This document shows, in pieces, positions 1-10,686 of a stretch of 64,000 nucleotides of DNA. Numbering within the stretch: the stretch's first letter is position 1; each line of letters begins with the position of its first letter. Below the pieces are notes generated by a model. That model had not been told where the DNA came from. It did no database searches and worked only from the letters and a program-made list of their open reading frames with translations. Both the position numbers and the translations under genes were made by a program. The stretch is from Warburgia ugandensis. Lineage: Eukaryota; Streptophyta; Magnoliopsida; Canellales; Canellaceae. Location of the stretch: NCBI GenBank assembly GCA_035236585.1, contig CP141127.1, positions 48,994,001 to 49,058,000 of the forward strand, in the 5' to 3' direction.

Positions 1-1462
1 TGTGTGCATGCATAGGATACACCTAGAAGAAAATACTAAACCTTCTAAGGAAACTCAAAGATGACTGAATCCCCATATGAAAGACATGGTTAAAGATGAA
101 GTCCTTAAGCTTCTAGTTGTCAGCATCATATACCCCATCTCTAATAGCACTTAAGTCAACCCTGTTCAGGTTGTACCCAAGAAATCAGGGGTCAATGTAG
201 TTAAAAATGAGGAGAAGAAGTTAGTACCCACCCACATGACCACTAGGTGGAGAGTCTACATTGATTACCAAAAATTAAACATGATCACAAGGAAAGACTA
301 CTTTCCTTTACCTTTTATTGACCAAATTCATGAGAGGTTGCCCAGACATAGTTATCAATATTTTTTGAATGGTTATTTTGGTTCCAACTAGATTCATATA
401 GCACCTAAGGATCAGGAGAAGACAACCTTTAGCTCCCCTTTTGGGACATTTGCTTACCGACGTATGCCTTTTGAGCTTTCAAATGCTCCTGCTACATTTC
501 AAAGGTGTATGTTGAGGATCTTTTTTTATATGGTATAAAGGTTTCTACAGGTATTCATGGATGACTTCTTGGTATTTGGGTCATCTTTTGATGAGTGCTT
601 GCATCATTTGAAGTTAGTTCTTGCAAGGTGTTACGAACATAATCTAGTATTGAATTGGAAAAATGGCCATTTTATGGTACAAAGTGGGATATTTTTAGGC
701 CACATAATATCACACAATGGCATAGAGGTAGATAAGGCTAAAGTGGATTTAATAACCGGCCACATAATATCACACAATGGCATAGAGGTAGATAAGGCTA
801 AAGTGGATTTAATAACCGGCCTTCCTCTACTAAGCATGATAAAAGAAATTCACTCTTTTCTAGGACATGCTGGGTCCTACAAAAGATTCATCAAAGACTT
901 CAACAAAATTGCCAAGCCCCTTCGTAATTTACTAACAAAGGAGGCCATTTTTAACTTTGATGAGGATTGTAGGAAGGCACTTGAGTGGTTAAAGGCTGAG
1001 TTGACCTCTACACCCATTATCCGAGCACCCAATTGGAACGAACCATTCAAGATAATGTGTGACACGTTGAATTATGCTATTGGAGCTATTTTGGGGAAGT
1101 ACATTGAGAAACTTCCCCACGTGATATACTATGCTAATAAAACACTAAATGAAACGCAACTCAACTATTCAACCATAGAGAAAGAGTTAAGCTATAGTGT
1201 TTGCTATGAATAAGTTTGAATCTTCCTTGCTAGGGTCTAAAGTCATAGTGTACTCGAATCACGGATCTGCAAAGTGCCTCCTTTCTAAAAAGGATGAAAA
1301 ACTTAGGTTTATCAATTAGATACCACTGCTATAAGAGTTTGAATTAGAAATACGAGATAAGAAAGGTTTCAAAAATGTCATAGCAAACCACTAATCTAGA
1401 CTAGTGGTGGAGCACACTAAGGATAATGTACCTATAATTGAATCCTTTTTGGACAACAGTTA
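1..1462 (+). pseudogene. Reverse transcriptase-RNase H remnant of element G
   Basis: This is the pol core of an Athila-type Ty3/Gypsy element. Successive frames show the RT blocks 'YIDYQKLN', 'PFGTFAYRRMPF', 'NAPATFQRCML' and the catalytic 'FMDD' (about 557-570, YXDD equivalent), then 'GHIISHNGIEVDKAKVDLI', 'SFLGHAGSYKRFIKDF' and RNase H blocks 'KIMCDTLNYAIGAILG' and 'SKKDEKLRF'. The longest open stretch is 557-1213. In-frame stops lie at 389-391 (former Gln of the 'GY..Q.P.AP' block) and 536-538 (Glu in the copy in A). A 1-bp deletion near 1190 moves the RNase H end into another frame, which closes at about 1462. A 60-bp duplication sits within RT. The gene is not functional. Confidence 0.9.
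698..820 (+). repeat. Exact 60-bp tandem duplication inside RT
   Basis: The block 701-760 is repeated without a mismatch at 761-820, with the preceding 'ggc' shared. It adds 20 residues in frame right after the 'FLG' that follows the catalytic loop region. The homologous stretch in element A (about 49205-49300) has a single copy. The duplication is therefore private to G, and recent compared with the many point changes around it. Confidence 0.97.
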
Positions 1463-1539
1463 ATGCCCATTTCCCAGTTACCTTGGAATGGAGGCATAGT
1501 GAATTATCCTATTACAAGACAAATAACCAATCATTGGAA

Positions 1540-2760
1540 TGAACAACATAGGAAAATATTTTTGACTGAGGTTAATACTTTAATTGGGATGATCCATACT
1601 TATTCAAGTACTATCCCGATTAAGTGATAATAAGATACGTGCTAGATATTGAGAATAGTGTGATCATCTCTTTCTGTCATGATCATGCATGTGGGGGTTA
1701 TTTTACCTCTAGAAAGACTGTTACAAAAATTTTGTTGTGTGGTTTTTATTGGATCACCATTTTTAAAGATTCACAGGCTTACTAAATTGCATGCGTGAGG
1801 TGTCAATGGTTAGGAAGTCTAGGGACTAGATTTCATGGGACCCTTCCTTAATTCTTATGGAAATTTATACATCTTAGTGGGAGTGGACTATGTGTCCAAG
1901 TGGGTGGAGGTTGTACCCTACAAAACAAATGACCACAAGGTAGTAGTAAGATTTTTAAAGAAAAATATTTTTACAAGGTTTGGTACTCCACGTGCCATAA
2001 TCAGTGATAGTGGGAAACACTTTTGTAATAAAGTGTTTATAAATTTAATAAAAAGGTATGGTGTCAGCCATAGGATAGCTACTCCATACCACCCTCAAGT
2101 GTCCAAGTAGAGGTCTCAAATAGGGAAATTAAGCATATCCTAAAGAAGATAGTCAATCAAAGTAGGAAAGATTGGTCTATGAGACTAAACAATGCTTTGT
2201 GGGCCATCATATAGCCTATAAAACTCCAATAGGTATGTCATCCTATTGCTTGGTCTATGGAAAGGCCTAACACTTACTAGAAGAACTAGAACAAAAACAT
2301 ATTAGGTTATGAAAAAGCTCAATTTTGAATTAGATGCTATTGGGACCCACTGAAAACTCCAACTTAGTGAGTTGGATGAATTGAGAAAGGTTGCATATGA
2401 TTCTGCATGACTATATAAAGACGGAATAAAGGTTAATCATGATAGCCAATTCTTAAGAAGATCCTTCATACCAGGACAATTGTATAATTCAAGATTGCAT
2501 CTGTTTCTAGGTAAACTTAGATCTTGATGGACTAGACCTTACATCATTCACATAGTATACTCACATGGGGCCTTCAACATTGAAAAGAATGGTGAGATCC
2601 AAAAATTCAATGGTCAAATTTTAAAACCTTTCTTAGATAAGCCTAACCCTAAGATTGAAGAGAAACTTTTAGAGGCACCACATTATCATGACGCACCTTA
2701 GACTACTCCAGGAACCTTGCAAATCATTGTCCTTACACTCATCGTTAAGTTTGGCTAAAG
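1540..2760 (+). pseudogene. Integrase remnant and pol tail of element G
   Basis: An H2C2 zinc-binding block reads 'HDHACGGYF....' near 1680-1740, followed by 'CGFYWI'. The catalytic core is open from 1835 to 2110 with 'GVDYVSKW' (first Asp) and 'AIISDSGKHF' (second Asp). After a small deletion near 2098, the third acidic residue is readable in another frame in '[10 protein letters not shown]'. The C-terminal tail with 'SFIPGQ', 'WTRPYIIHIVYSHGA' and 'LKPFLDKP' continues to about 2640-2760 through several stops. This order and wording are typical of Athila integrases. The gene is broken by frameshifts and stops. Confidence 0.88.
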
Positions 2761-3027
2761 ATGTAAAAGTTAGCACTACCAAGGAGGCAACCCAAATGTT
2801 TTTCAAATCTCAGTCTTCTACATCTTTCCATTTCATATAGGATCCTATGTCTTCAAACATTAGAGAAAATGTTTCATTCAGGTTGGGGGCGTAGATGTAC
2901 ATAGAGATTTTGGATTTTTTGAAAAAAAAATTCTCATTCATGTATATAATGATTTGTTTCGTTATATACAAAGTTGAGAACAAAGGCCAATTAAGAAGCA
3001 AATAGATTTCATAGATTAGATACATTG
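2761..3027 (+). other. Junction zone between pol tail and ORF-X leader
   Basis: Up to about 2930 the sequence follows the post-pol region of element A (51840-52010), including the 'ttggggg.gtaga' stretch and an A-rich run. From 'ctcattcatgtatataatg' onward it follows the leader just upstream of ORF-X in F (8551-8640, minus) and C (19207-19290, minus). The switch point lies in an A-rich tract. No coding sequence is seen in the last 100 bp before ORF-X. Confidence 0.7.
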
Positions 3028-4556
3028 ATGGAAATGATAGATATTATGGAAAGTCAATTGCTTAGAATAATAGCTTCTAGTTATACTTATTCTAAGCATC
3101 CCTATCCCACTCCTTCATGGTCATCAAACTCCACATACAATGGTTATTATCAAGAGCAAATGGATGCACATAATGCAGTCACTTACCCTAACAATGATTA
3201 CTATCTTGAGAAAAATTATAATAAATGGGCTAGGCATCATGACCAACCATGGTCTTAAGATTACCAATATCAGGAAGAACCACAATGATCCCACCCTGGT
3301 CAACAATACCATAATTATCAAGAATATTAGGGTCAATCATCATGGGTTCAACTTGCTCAGCCATTTTTCAGACCCAAATGCAATAGCAATGCCAACGCTA
3401 TAAGTCATTTGGTTTACAACATGAAGAATCACCATCAGAAGAGAATACGTAACATATTTGTAATATAACATAACAAACTATGGATGCCATTAGTAAGAGG
3501 AATGAGGAATTGAAACAAGAGATGGAGGAATTGAAAAGGAAATGAAACCAATATGGGAAAATACTAACAGAAACATTACTGAATTTTATAAAAAATGATT
3601 GAGGAATTAGGGATAATCAAGAGCCATTTATTATTGATAATAGGATGAAAATCTCTTATGATCATTCTGAGCCACAAAGTCCACAACCATCCATAAAAGT
3701 GTCTAACTCGGATCTACTCAAGTCATGTCTTATTCCTTGTTACAATTATGATGAAGAGATTTGCATTGATGAAGAGAATGAAGCAATAAAAACATCCATC
3801 TAGATCCTTTAGAATCGTGTCCTACTTATTTTTGTGACTTTGATGAAGACACATCCATTGTGGAGGTGAATGAGTTGCTGGATACTATGTTGTTAATGAA
3901 CACTTCTCAATGGCAAGCAAGAGTAGAACCCCTTATAGAGCTTAAAATATTAATTGAGCCTTGCAATGTAGAAAACATACCTAATTGGGACCTACTGACC
4001 TTATTTGAACAAACATTAGAAAGGAATGTAGGGCCATTTGAAACCTTACCTATGCCAACTAAACAAGAAGAAAAAGAGTCAATTGATGTACTAACCCTAC
4101 ATCAAGGGTACACCTTAGAAGATAAACAGTGTTTAAGCAATACCATGCTCTTGCCTCTAGTAATACAAGAACAAACTTTTAAGGAAAGGAAGCTAGTTTA
4201 TGCCCCAATTTCAGGACAATTTAAGAGAAATGGAGGACAAAGATAAACTGAGTACAATCATCAATGTTATCCCTAAAATTGGTAGAAATAAGGACCATTC
4301 ATCTCCATATGGTCCAACAAACTTTAATTCCATGGTAGTTCAAAATGTCATTGTATTATCACCACCTCAAAATCCATGGTGGAGGAATTATATTGACTGT
4401 TGTGAAATTTTGAAGATGGTGGATTTTCAATATGCTTCCCCACAATTCAAAATCATGGTGATCTATTGTGTCACATTGTTACCACCACTTAAAATTTCAA
4501 GGTGGATGCAATATACAGACCACCACGAGATTCTAAAATGGCGTGAGAAATCTTAA
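3028..4556 (+). pseudogene. ORF-X copy in element G (unknown retrotransposon protein)
   Basis: I do not recognise the family. The frame starts with 'MEMIDIMESQLLRIIAS' at 3028. A region rich in Tyr, Gln, Pro, Ser and Asn follows ('TPSWSSNSTYNGYYQE', 'WARHHDQPWS'), then an acidic middle part with 'SYDHSEPQSPQPS' and an open stretch 3860-4246 ('PLIELKILIEPCNVENIPNWD'). The C-terminal stretch 4200-4556 holds two copies of a W..YID..EILK-like motif. There are several stops and frameshifts. Diverged copies lie in F (6993-8550) and C (17676-19206), both on the minus strand. A composition biased to Y/Q/P suggests a disordered gag-like or accessory protein, but this is only inference. Confidence 0.75.
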
Positions 4557-4639
4557 CTGTTCATTGTAAGGGTTAGGAGTAGGAAAAATAATTGAACTTG
4601 TTAGGCCTAGGTTTAGATGGTTAGATTAATTACCTTAGC

Positions 4640-5163
4640 TTGGGTTAGTGGCTCAACCCATTGGCTTTGATAGTTGTCTAGGCTCCTTAGCTTTTCACCT
4701 TCTTCATGGCTTGTATATTAGTTAGGTGGCTTGGGTGAATTCCATGCAAAGGTGGTGAACTTTGCATGAGTTGTGCATAAGCCCACTTTAGCCACTTTAA
4801 CTCTCAAATTTCATCCTTTGCTTACCTTACAGTGATCTTGATCTCACTTTGGATTGATGATATTTAGGCTTTGACTTAATCTTTTGATCTTGATCTTCAA
4901 TTTTCATCTCGATCAATCTCTGCCATCAAATCATCATCTCGCTTCCTACAAAAAGTAAAAAATTCTAATTAAATCCTAAAATATAATTATTCTCATACTT
5001 ACTTCATATTAGCCTCTAAACATGTAAATTATTAAATATTTGGTCTATTAGGTCAGAAATGCATGTGTTATAATTTTTTGCCAAAATCCCTAATTTAACA
5101 CTATTAAGTTATAACACATGGGCAACTAATTGGGTGATCTTTATACAATTTACACACTCGTCA
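4640..5163 (-). repeat. Element F, truncated 3' LTR
   Basis: Read on the minus strand, it starts with 'TGACGAGTGTG' directly after the purine tract and matches the start of the F 5' LTR (60583 downward). Shared landmarks include 'CCCAATTAG' and 'ATGCATGTGTTATAA', as well as the gatcaagat-rich stretch. It stops near 4640, where G begins. About 2.2 kb of LTR sequence present in the 5' copy is missing here. Confidence 0.8.
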
Positions 5164-5174
5164 CACCCCCAACC
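5164..5174 (-). other. Polypurine tract of element F
   Basis: The minus strand reads GGTTGGGGGTG immediately before the LTR start. The same GGTTGGGGG core precedes the 3' LTRs of C (15895-15904) and, as GTTGGGGGAG, of A (56715-56724). This is the position at which plus-strand priming takes place in LTR retrotransposons. Confidence 0.75.
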
Positions 5175-6992
5175 AGCATTTTGGTAGTCCAAGAAAAATA
5201 TGGAAAAAATTATTTTAAACATTGATATAAATTGCCACTTTTGTAGGTATTCATGATTGCATTTTGCATATGCAATAAGCTCTTAAACCCCTAGGTTAGC
5301 CTTAGTGGACGAGTTAAGCCTCGTAAGTGTTTGCAGTGAATCTACCCACAAAATTCTCAAAAGTTTATGAAAGTCCTTTATTTATGTGAGAAATTTTTCT
5401 CCTATTTAGCCTTATATTAAATACCCAACTTTAGCCTATTAATAAAGATGAACTAAAAGGTTAAAAATCCTACCCAATGCTAAAGATATCTCATTATTTC
5501 ATTAAACCTCAAAAAGTGAGTGTGTGTTATAGTTGATATATAATTGTCAGTTTACAAGTCAAATATAACCTGAATTATCATCCAAATGTATGATTTGACT
5601 TTAATTTTCAAAGATATACTTGTCACTCAAAAAGAAGTCACCCTAAAATGGGTATAAATCTTTCATTAAAATGTGAGTAGAATGATGTTCATCAAATCCA
5701 AAAATCTCACAAATTCTATACAAAAGAACAATAACTTAGATAGAATGATAATAATGGTCTCATGAAAAGATATCAACAACTAAGAATGTTACACTCTACC
5801 AAATTCCTTACTCATTCATAACCATATCCAAGCCACACTACTCCTAAGATCAAGTTAGGACTTCTATTAGGATGAAAAACATGCTTGATAAGGGTTATCG
5901 AGAATGGGCATAAATGTAAATAAAGATTATTTAGAAAATATGTAAAGGTCTTTTATCAATGTATTCTCAAATTTTTCATTTTTCCTTGCAGGAGTGAACA
6001 TTCATCTTTTTAATTGACTATTTTTTCTTCTTCTTTTCACTTGACTTTATATATAGTCTTGTTGAATTTTTTCTTGTTTTTAACCTTTTTGATGTTCATC
6101 TATTGAATTGTATTGTTCATACTTTTTCTCAAGATATTCTTCAATCTTCTCTACATATTTCCAAAACAATTAGGTAATGGGTATATTATAATGGTTCAAT
6201 ATAGGTGAAGTTTGTTTGACTAATAAAGAAAAGGCCTATTTTTTAAAGGCTTAATGGTCTAACTAGTGTAAAATAACTTAAGAAAGACTAAAGGCTCTAG
6301 GTTTTACCAAGGATGACCTCTATCATTTTCTAGGGTTCATGTGACTTTAAAATGACCATAAACTTAAAAGATAAATGGCATAGTCTTTTGTGATTTATCA
6401 ATAGTTGACAGAGATGAAGAATAATGAGACCAACTAAAAATTAATGTCCACTGAAGAAAATTTTAAATTTATGTATAACCCTCAAAAAAAGAAGAATGGC
6501 TCTAAACTCACTCAGGTTATAAGTCTCCATAAATCTTCCTCAAGATATCTAGGTTATATTTTCTCTTCAATTTAAATTATATATATTTCTATTTGTGCAA
6601 CTAATATTTTGATTTTAATTTTTAATGAAATACTTTAGAAAAAGGATCAAAGTATGAACTAATTGTATGGAACTCTATTAATAAGCTAAAGTTCAAAAAT
6701 AACTGACTATTTATAAAATTTTAATTCTCATCTTTATAAAAGAACCTATCATTAAAAAAATTTTAAATTTTTTTAAAATGTAGGAAAAACTTAGAAATCT
6801 CATTACTACCTAAGCTAAACATTGTCCTCAATATTTTGAAATATAGACACCTATGAATTGGTAGTGTAGAACTCTGAGACTTTTTAAAAGAAGCCTGGGT
6901 TGCCTCCTACAGAGCTTTAAGTTTAATGTCTTTAGCTAGACATATCCCATAACTAAATTAGCTTTCTAAACCTAATTCTAGACTAGTTTAAC
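5175..6992 (-). other. Element F, 3' noncoding region
   Basis: There is no coding signal over 1.8 kb. It aligns by eye with 15905-17675 (minus) in C, with 52010-52660 and 55901-56710 (plus) in A, and with 61561-62490 (plus) in H. All contain 'cctagtggacgagtt'-like and 'aagtggcac'-like landmarks close to the LTR. A long untranslated 3' region is usual for Athila-type elements. Confidence 0.7.
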
Positions 6993-8550
6993 TTAATTTT
7001 TCCTAAACCTGATCCTAACGATGAAATGGACAAATTTCTCATGCCACTTCAGAATCTCATGGTAGTCAATATATTTCCTCCACCTTGAATTTTTTAGTGG
7101 TGATGGTAGCATTATGACATAGTAGACCACCGCTACTATAAATTTTGCGAGACCACATTGATGATACCCCCCCATCTTCAACATTTCACTATAGTCAATA
7201 TAATTCCTTCACCTTGAAAATTTAGGTAGTGGTAAATCAATGACATCCTAAACTATCGTGAATTTAAAGTTTGTTGGACCATATGGATATGAATGGTCCT
7301 CTTCTTAACAAAATTGAGGATAATATAATGTCTTGATATAGGGGTATAAGTTGACACTACATTTCCCTAAAAGCTAGTTCTTGTATTGCTAAAGGTAGAG
7401 ACATGATGAGGCTTAAACCATAATATCTTCTATTGTGTACCCTAGAATTAGTTAATGCAGGACTAGTACATCAACTGACTCTTTTTCTTCCTATTCAGCT
7501 GGCATAGGTAAACTTTCAGGTGGGCTTATAGTACTATCTTTTAATTGTTCAAATAATGTCTATAGGTCCCAATTAGGTACATCTTCTACATTGCAAGGCT
7601 CAATTTGTATTTTAGTTTCTATATGGGTTTCTACTCTAGCTTGACATTGAGATGTGTCCATCAAAGGCATAGTATCCAACAACTCATTCACATCCTCAAT
7701 AAATGTATCTTTATCAAATTCATAAAAATAAGTAGGACATGATTCTAGAGGATCTAGGTTGGATGTCCCTATAGCTTCTTTCTCTTCATCAATGGAAGTC
7801 TCTTCATCATAATTGTAATAAGAAGTAGGATATTGCTCAAGTAGATATGAGTTGGAGGTTTTGTGGATGGTAATAGACTTTGTGGATCAGAATAATCATA
7901 ATATATTTCCATTCTATCATCAGTATCAATAGTTAAGGTTGGTGAAAAACTCTGAGATTCAGCAATAGTTGGTAATTCCTATCTTGAAATTCTTTCAAGT
8001 GTTTTTTCACTCTCCTCCCTAATATGTTTCATTTTCTCATCCCCATTTTTAAGTGCAGCAAGATTTTAATCCATTAGTTCACTAAATCTTTGTATATTCT
8101 CTTTTAATGATGGTTCTTCATGTTGTAGAGGAAACAACTCATAAGGTTGGTATTGTTGTGGCATTGGGATACTAAGAAAGGGTTGGGCAAGTTGAACCCA
8201 TGATGGTTGACCCTAATATTCTTGATAATCATGGTAGGGTAGATCTGGGTAGGATCATTATAGTTCTTCCTGATATTGGTAATCCTAAGACATAGTTGTT
8301 CATGATTCCTAGCTGATCCATTTTGATAGTCTGTCTCACGATAGTAGTCATTGAGAAGGTATGTGAATGCAGTGGTTGCATCTACTGGCTCTTGATAATA
8401 ATCATAATATGTGAAGCTTGATGGCCATGAAGGAGTGGAATCTTGTGGTTCAGAATAAGTATTGTAATTGTCATGCAGAGGTTGTGGAGAAGCTTGCCCA
8501 AAAGCTATCATCCTAAACAACTAACTTTCCATACTATCTATCCTATCCAT
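6993..8550 (-). pseudogene. ORF-X copy in element F
   Basis: This is the second copy of the unknown ORF. It starts at 8550 with 'MDRIDSMES', followed by a stop, then an open stretch 8520-8104 with 'TPSWPSSFTYYDYYQEP' and 'FTYLLNDYYRETDYQNG'. The middle has 'SPTLTIDTDDRMEIYYDY' and 'IEDVNELLDTMPLMDTSQ'. The C-terminal stretch 7184-6993 carries 'SRWRKYIDYHEILKWHEK', preceded by a decayed first copy of that motif at about 7200-7240. Stops and frameshifts break it. It is the only coding relic between leader and 3' region in F, so it takes the place of gag-pol. Confidence 0.75.
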
Positions 8551-9865
8551 TGATGTATCTAATTTATCAAATCTATCCCGTTCTTAATAGTCCTTTTTTC
8601 TCAACTTTATATACAACAAAACAAATCATTGTATACAAAAAATGAGTGGTTTTTGTTTCTTTTTTTATGGAAAACCCTAACTATATGATGTAACCTAAAT
8701 GCTAGTCCTAAGCTAAATGATGCACAACCAATCCTAATAGCTAGTAAGCAAGCTAAATTGATGATCTTTATAATATGTAGGGTGGTAGCTTTTAGACCTA
8801 AATCGAGATAGCTTCTCCTTTAATCTAAGCTACACTATTGCTTACTAGTTGGGTTCTACTCCAAAGTGGTTAATACAATTCTTGTGTTAGGAGGAGTTTA
8901 GACCTCAAACAATGTCAATGGAAGGCATGGGAAAGTCACTTGGACTTTTAGACATCTACTATAACCACAATGCTTAGAAACTACTAGAGTGACAATAGAT
9001 CTAACTTTTTAAAAAGGTTCCTATGAGCTTGAAAATCCTAGGTCTCTTTCTATTTGAGTTTAAATTATGTTCAAGTGTTAGGATTGTAAACATACAAGGA
9101 TCAATTTTAATTGCTTAGGTGGGACAAGGAGCTAGTGATGAAATCCACATCTTATCTTATGAGGGTTCTTGTGGGGCCCCTATTATCAATGTGATACATT
9201 CCACCATAAAGAAATTAAATGTGAATTGCAATACAAAAAGAAAACTAATGCCTACTTATATGCTACTTAACAAAGGGTTGAACACCTTAACAGACAGGAT
9301 ATTATAACCATGCAGTCTACGCCTTGGGTTATAGCTGAGCCCAGGCTAACCTTTGTAAAATAAGTGTCAACGAATGCAATAGCCCCAAATAAAATGCAAC
9401 AATCATCATGACTGATCCTATTATATATGAGTTATACTACCATTCAAATGCAGTTATGCTAGAAAAACAAAATAGAGTGAAAATTGCTTACAGTGGGGGT
9501 TTTGATGATGATCAAGTGTGGGCCACCATACCTTGCACTTGCCATGTATTATTGAAATTTAAATTGAATAAAGTGAAAAATATAATGGGCCTCACTACAA
9601 GTTTCACTCAAATATATAATTTAAGAAAGCAATAAAACCCTAATGTAGTGTGATGAAGCTTTGGCACACAGGATCACCACCGCTCCTTTGCCAATTTTCT
9701 CTCACATAGAATCAAACAAAATATGGTCAATTATGATGAATTAGCAAAAAAATGCAAAAAAAAGAAAAGAAAACAGAAGATGCAATACCCTTATCTAATT
9801 GCACCTAAACCTAAACTATAGTTAAATAATATAAGTTCAGATCCACTACACAATTTTATGGTGAT
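8551..9865 (-). other. Element F, 5' leader
   Basis: Untranslated region between primer site and ORF-X. It aligns by eye with 19207-20427 (minus) in C and with 41546-42440 (plus) in A. Shared blocks include 'gatgaaatccaca', the 'gtggggcccct' type stretch and 'tagacctcaa'. Short open frames at 9119-9307 and 9408-9635 on the plus strand are antisense to the element and look accidental. Confidence 0.65.
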
Positions 9866-9883
9866 TCCTTGGCAACAGTGCTA
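9866..9883 (-). other. Decayed tRNA-Asp primer binding site, element F
   Basis: The minus strand reads TAGCACTGTTGCCAAGGA, beginning a few bases after the LTR end 'CAACA'. The complement of the plant tRNA-Asp 3' end would be TGGCGCCGTTGCCGGGGA. All differences are G-to-A or C-to-T, and every CpG is lost. Confidence 0.8.
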
Positions 9884-9889
9884 AAAACT

Positions 9890-10686
9890 TGTTGTGATTT
9901 TTAAGTTAAACTTGCACGCACACAAATCAGTTATAGTAAATTCACATGATGGAGGTCGATCCCATGAGGAATCTAATGGATTTGTGAGATTAGTGGGTCC
10001 TTACTTAAACTACCTTACCTAGCCAAAGAAAGGAATTTTTAACCTAACCTAAGGATTGAATTAACATGGAAACATAATATGCATAAATTAGAAACCTTCT
10101 AAAAAAATCCTAAACTAAGAAACTTTCTAAACTAATTAAAAGAAACATTCCAAAACTAATTTAACATGCAACAACTTTGAACAGTGATCAAACAATCCTA
10201 AACATAAACTAATCTAATTTACAAACATGCAACTAAAGGAATAAAACAACTAGATGGGGTGCATGGAACAATGGAAATATGCATATAGATCTAAGCAACT
10301 AGAATGCATGAGTGAAATATAAAATATGCATAGACTTAAACTAATGCATGGAAATTCACAAGATTGATGCATGGAATCTAAGAAATAATTAACAATTAAA
10401 CAAGAAACCTTCTAATGACACATACTTCAAGATCATGCACATGACCCATGAGTTATGCATATGGATCATGAGAGTGATGCATGTGAACTTGAATGCTACA
10501 TGTTGTTCGAATGAGAATTGAAGATTATGCATGAACACTTGAATAAAAGCTAATAAGATTAAAAGCATGGAACTCAAGCATGAACATGAAAACAAAGGAT
10601 TTGAAAACTAACATTAGCTAAGGAAAAGTGTGCATAATGGCACATAGAAATTAAAGAGAGAAAGAATGCATGCAACTATGATGCAA
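9890..10686 (-). repeat. Element F, 5' LTR, part 1 (U5 side)
   Basis: Minus-strand LTR sequence ending in 'ATCACAACA' next to the primer site. It is cut by element A at 10686/10687 and resumes at 58633. The repeated word 'atgcat' and the style of sequence on both sides of A agree. Confidence 0.75.

Larger units (their letters stand above)
1..4640 (+). mobile_element. Element G: Athila-type Ty3/Gypsy relic (pol + ORF-X), truncated
   Basis: The window opens inside an Athila-type pol gene. RT, RNase H and integrase remnants run to about 2760 and are followed by a short pol tail. ORF-X (3028-4556) comes next and ends about 80 bp before an abrupt change, near 4640, into LTR sequence of element F on the opposite strand. 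The 5' part lies outside the window and no 3' LTR of its own is visible. The pol part closely parallels pol in element A (48230-51960), but the sequence after about 2930 parallels the ORF-X leader of elements C and F instead. G is therefore either a chimera or a fuller ancestral arrangement. Confidence 0.8.
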
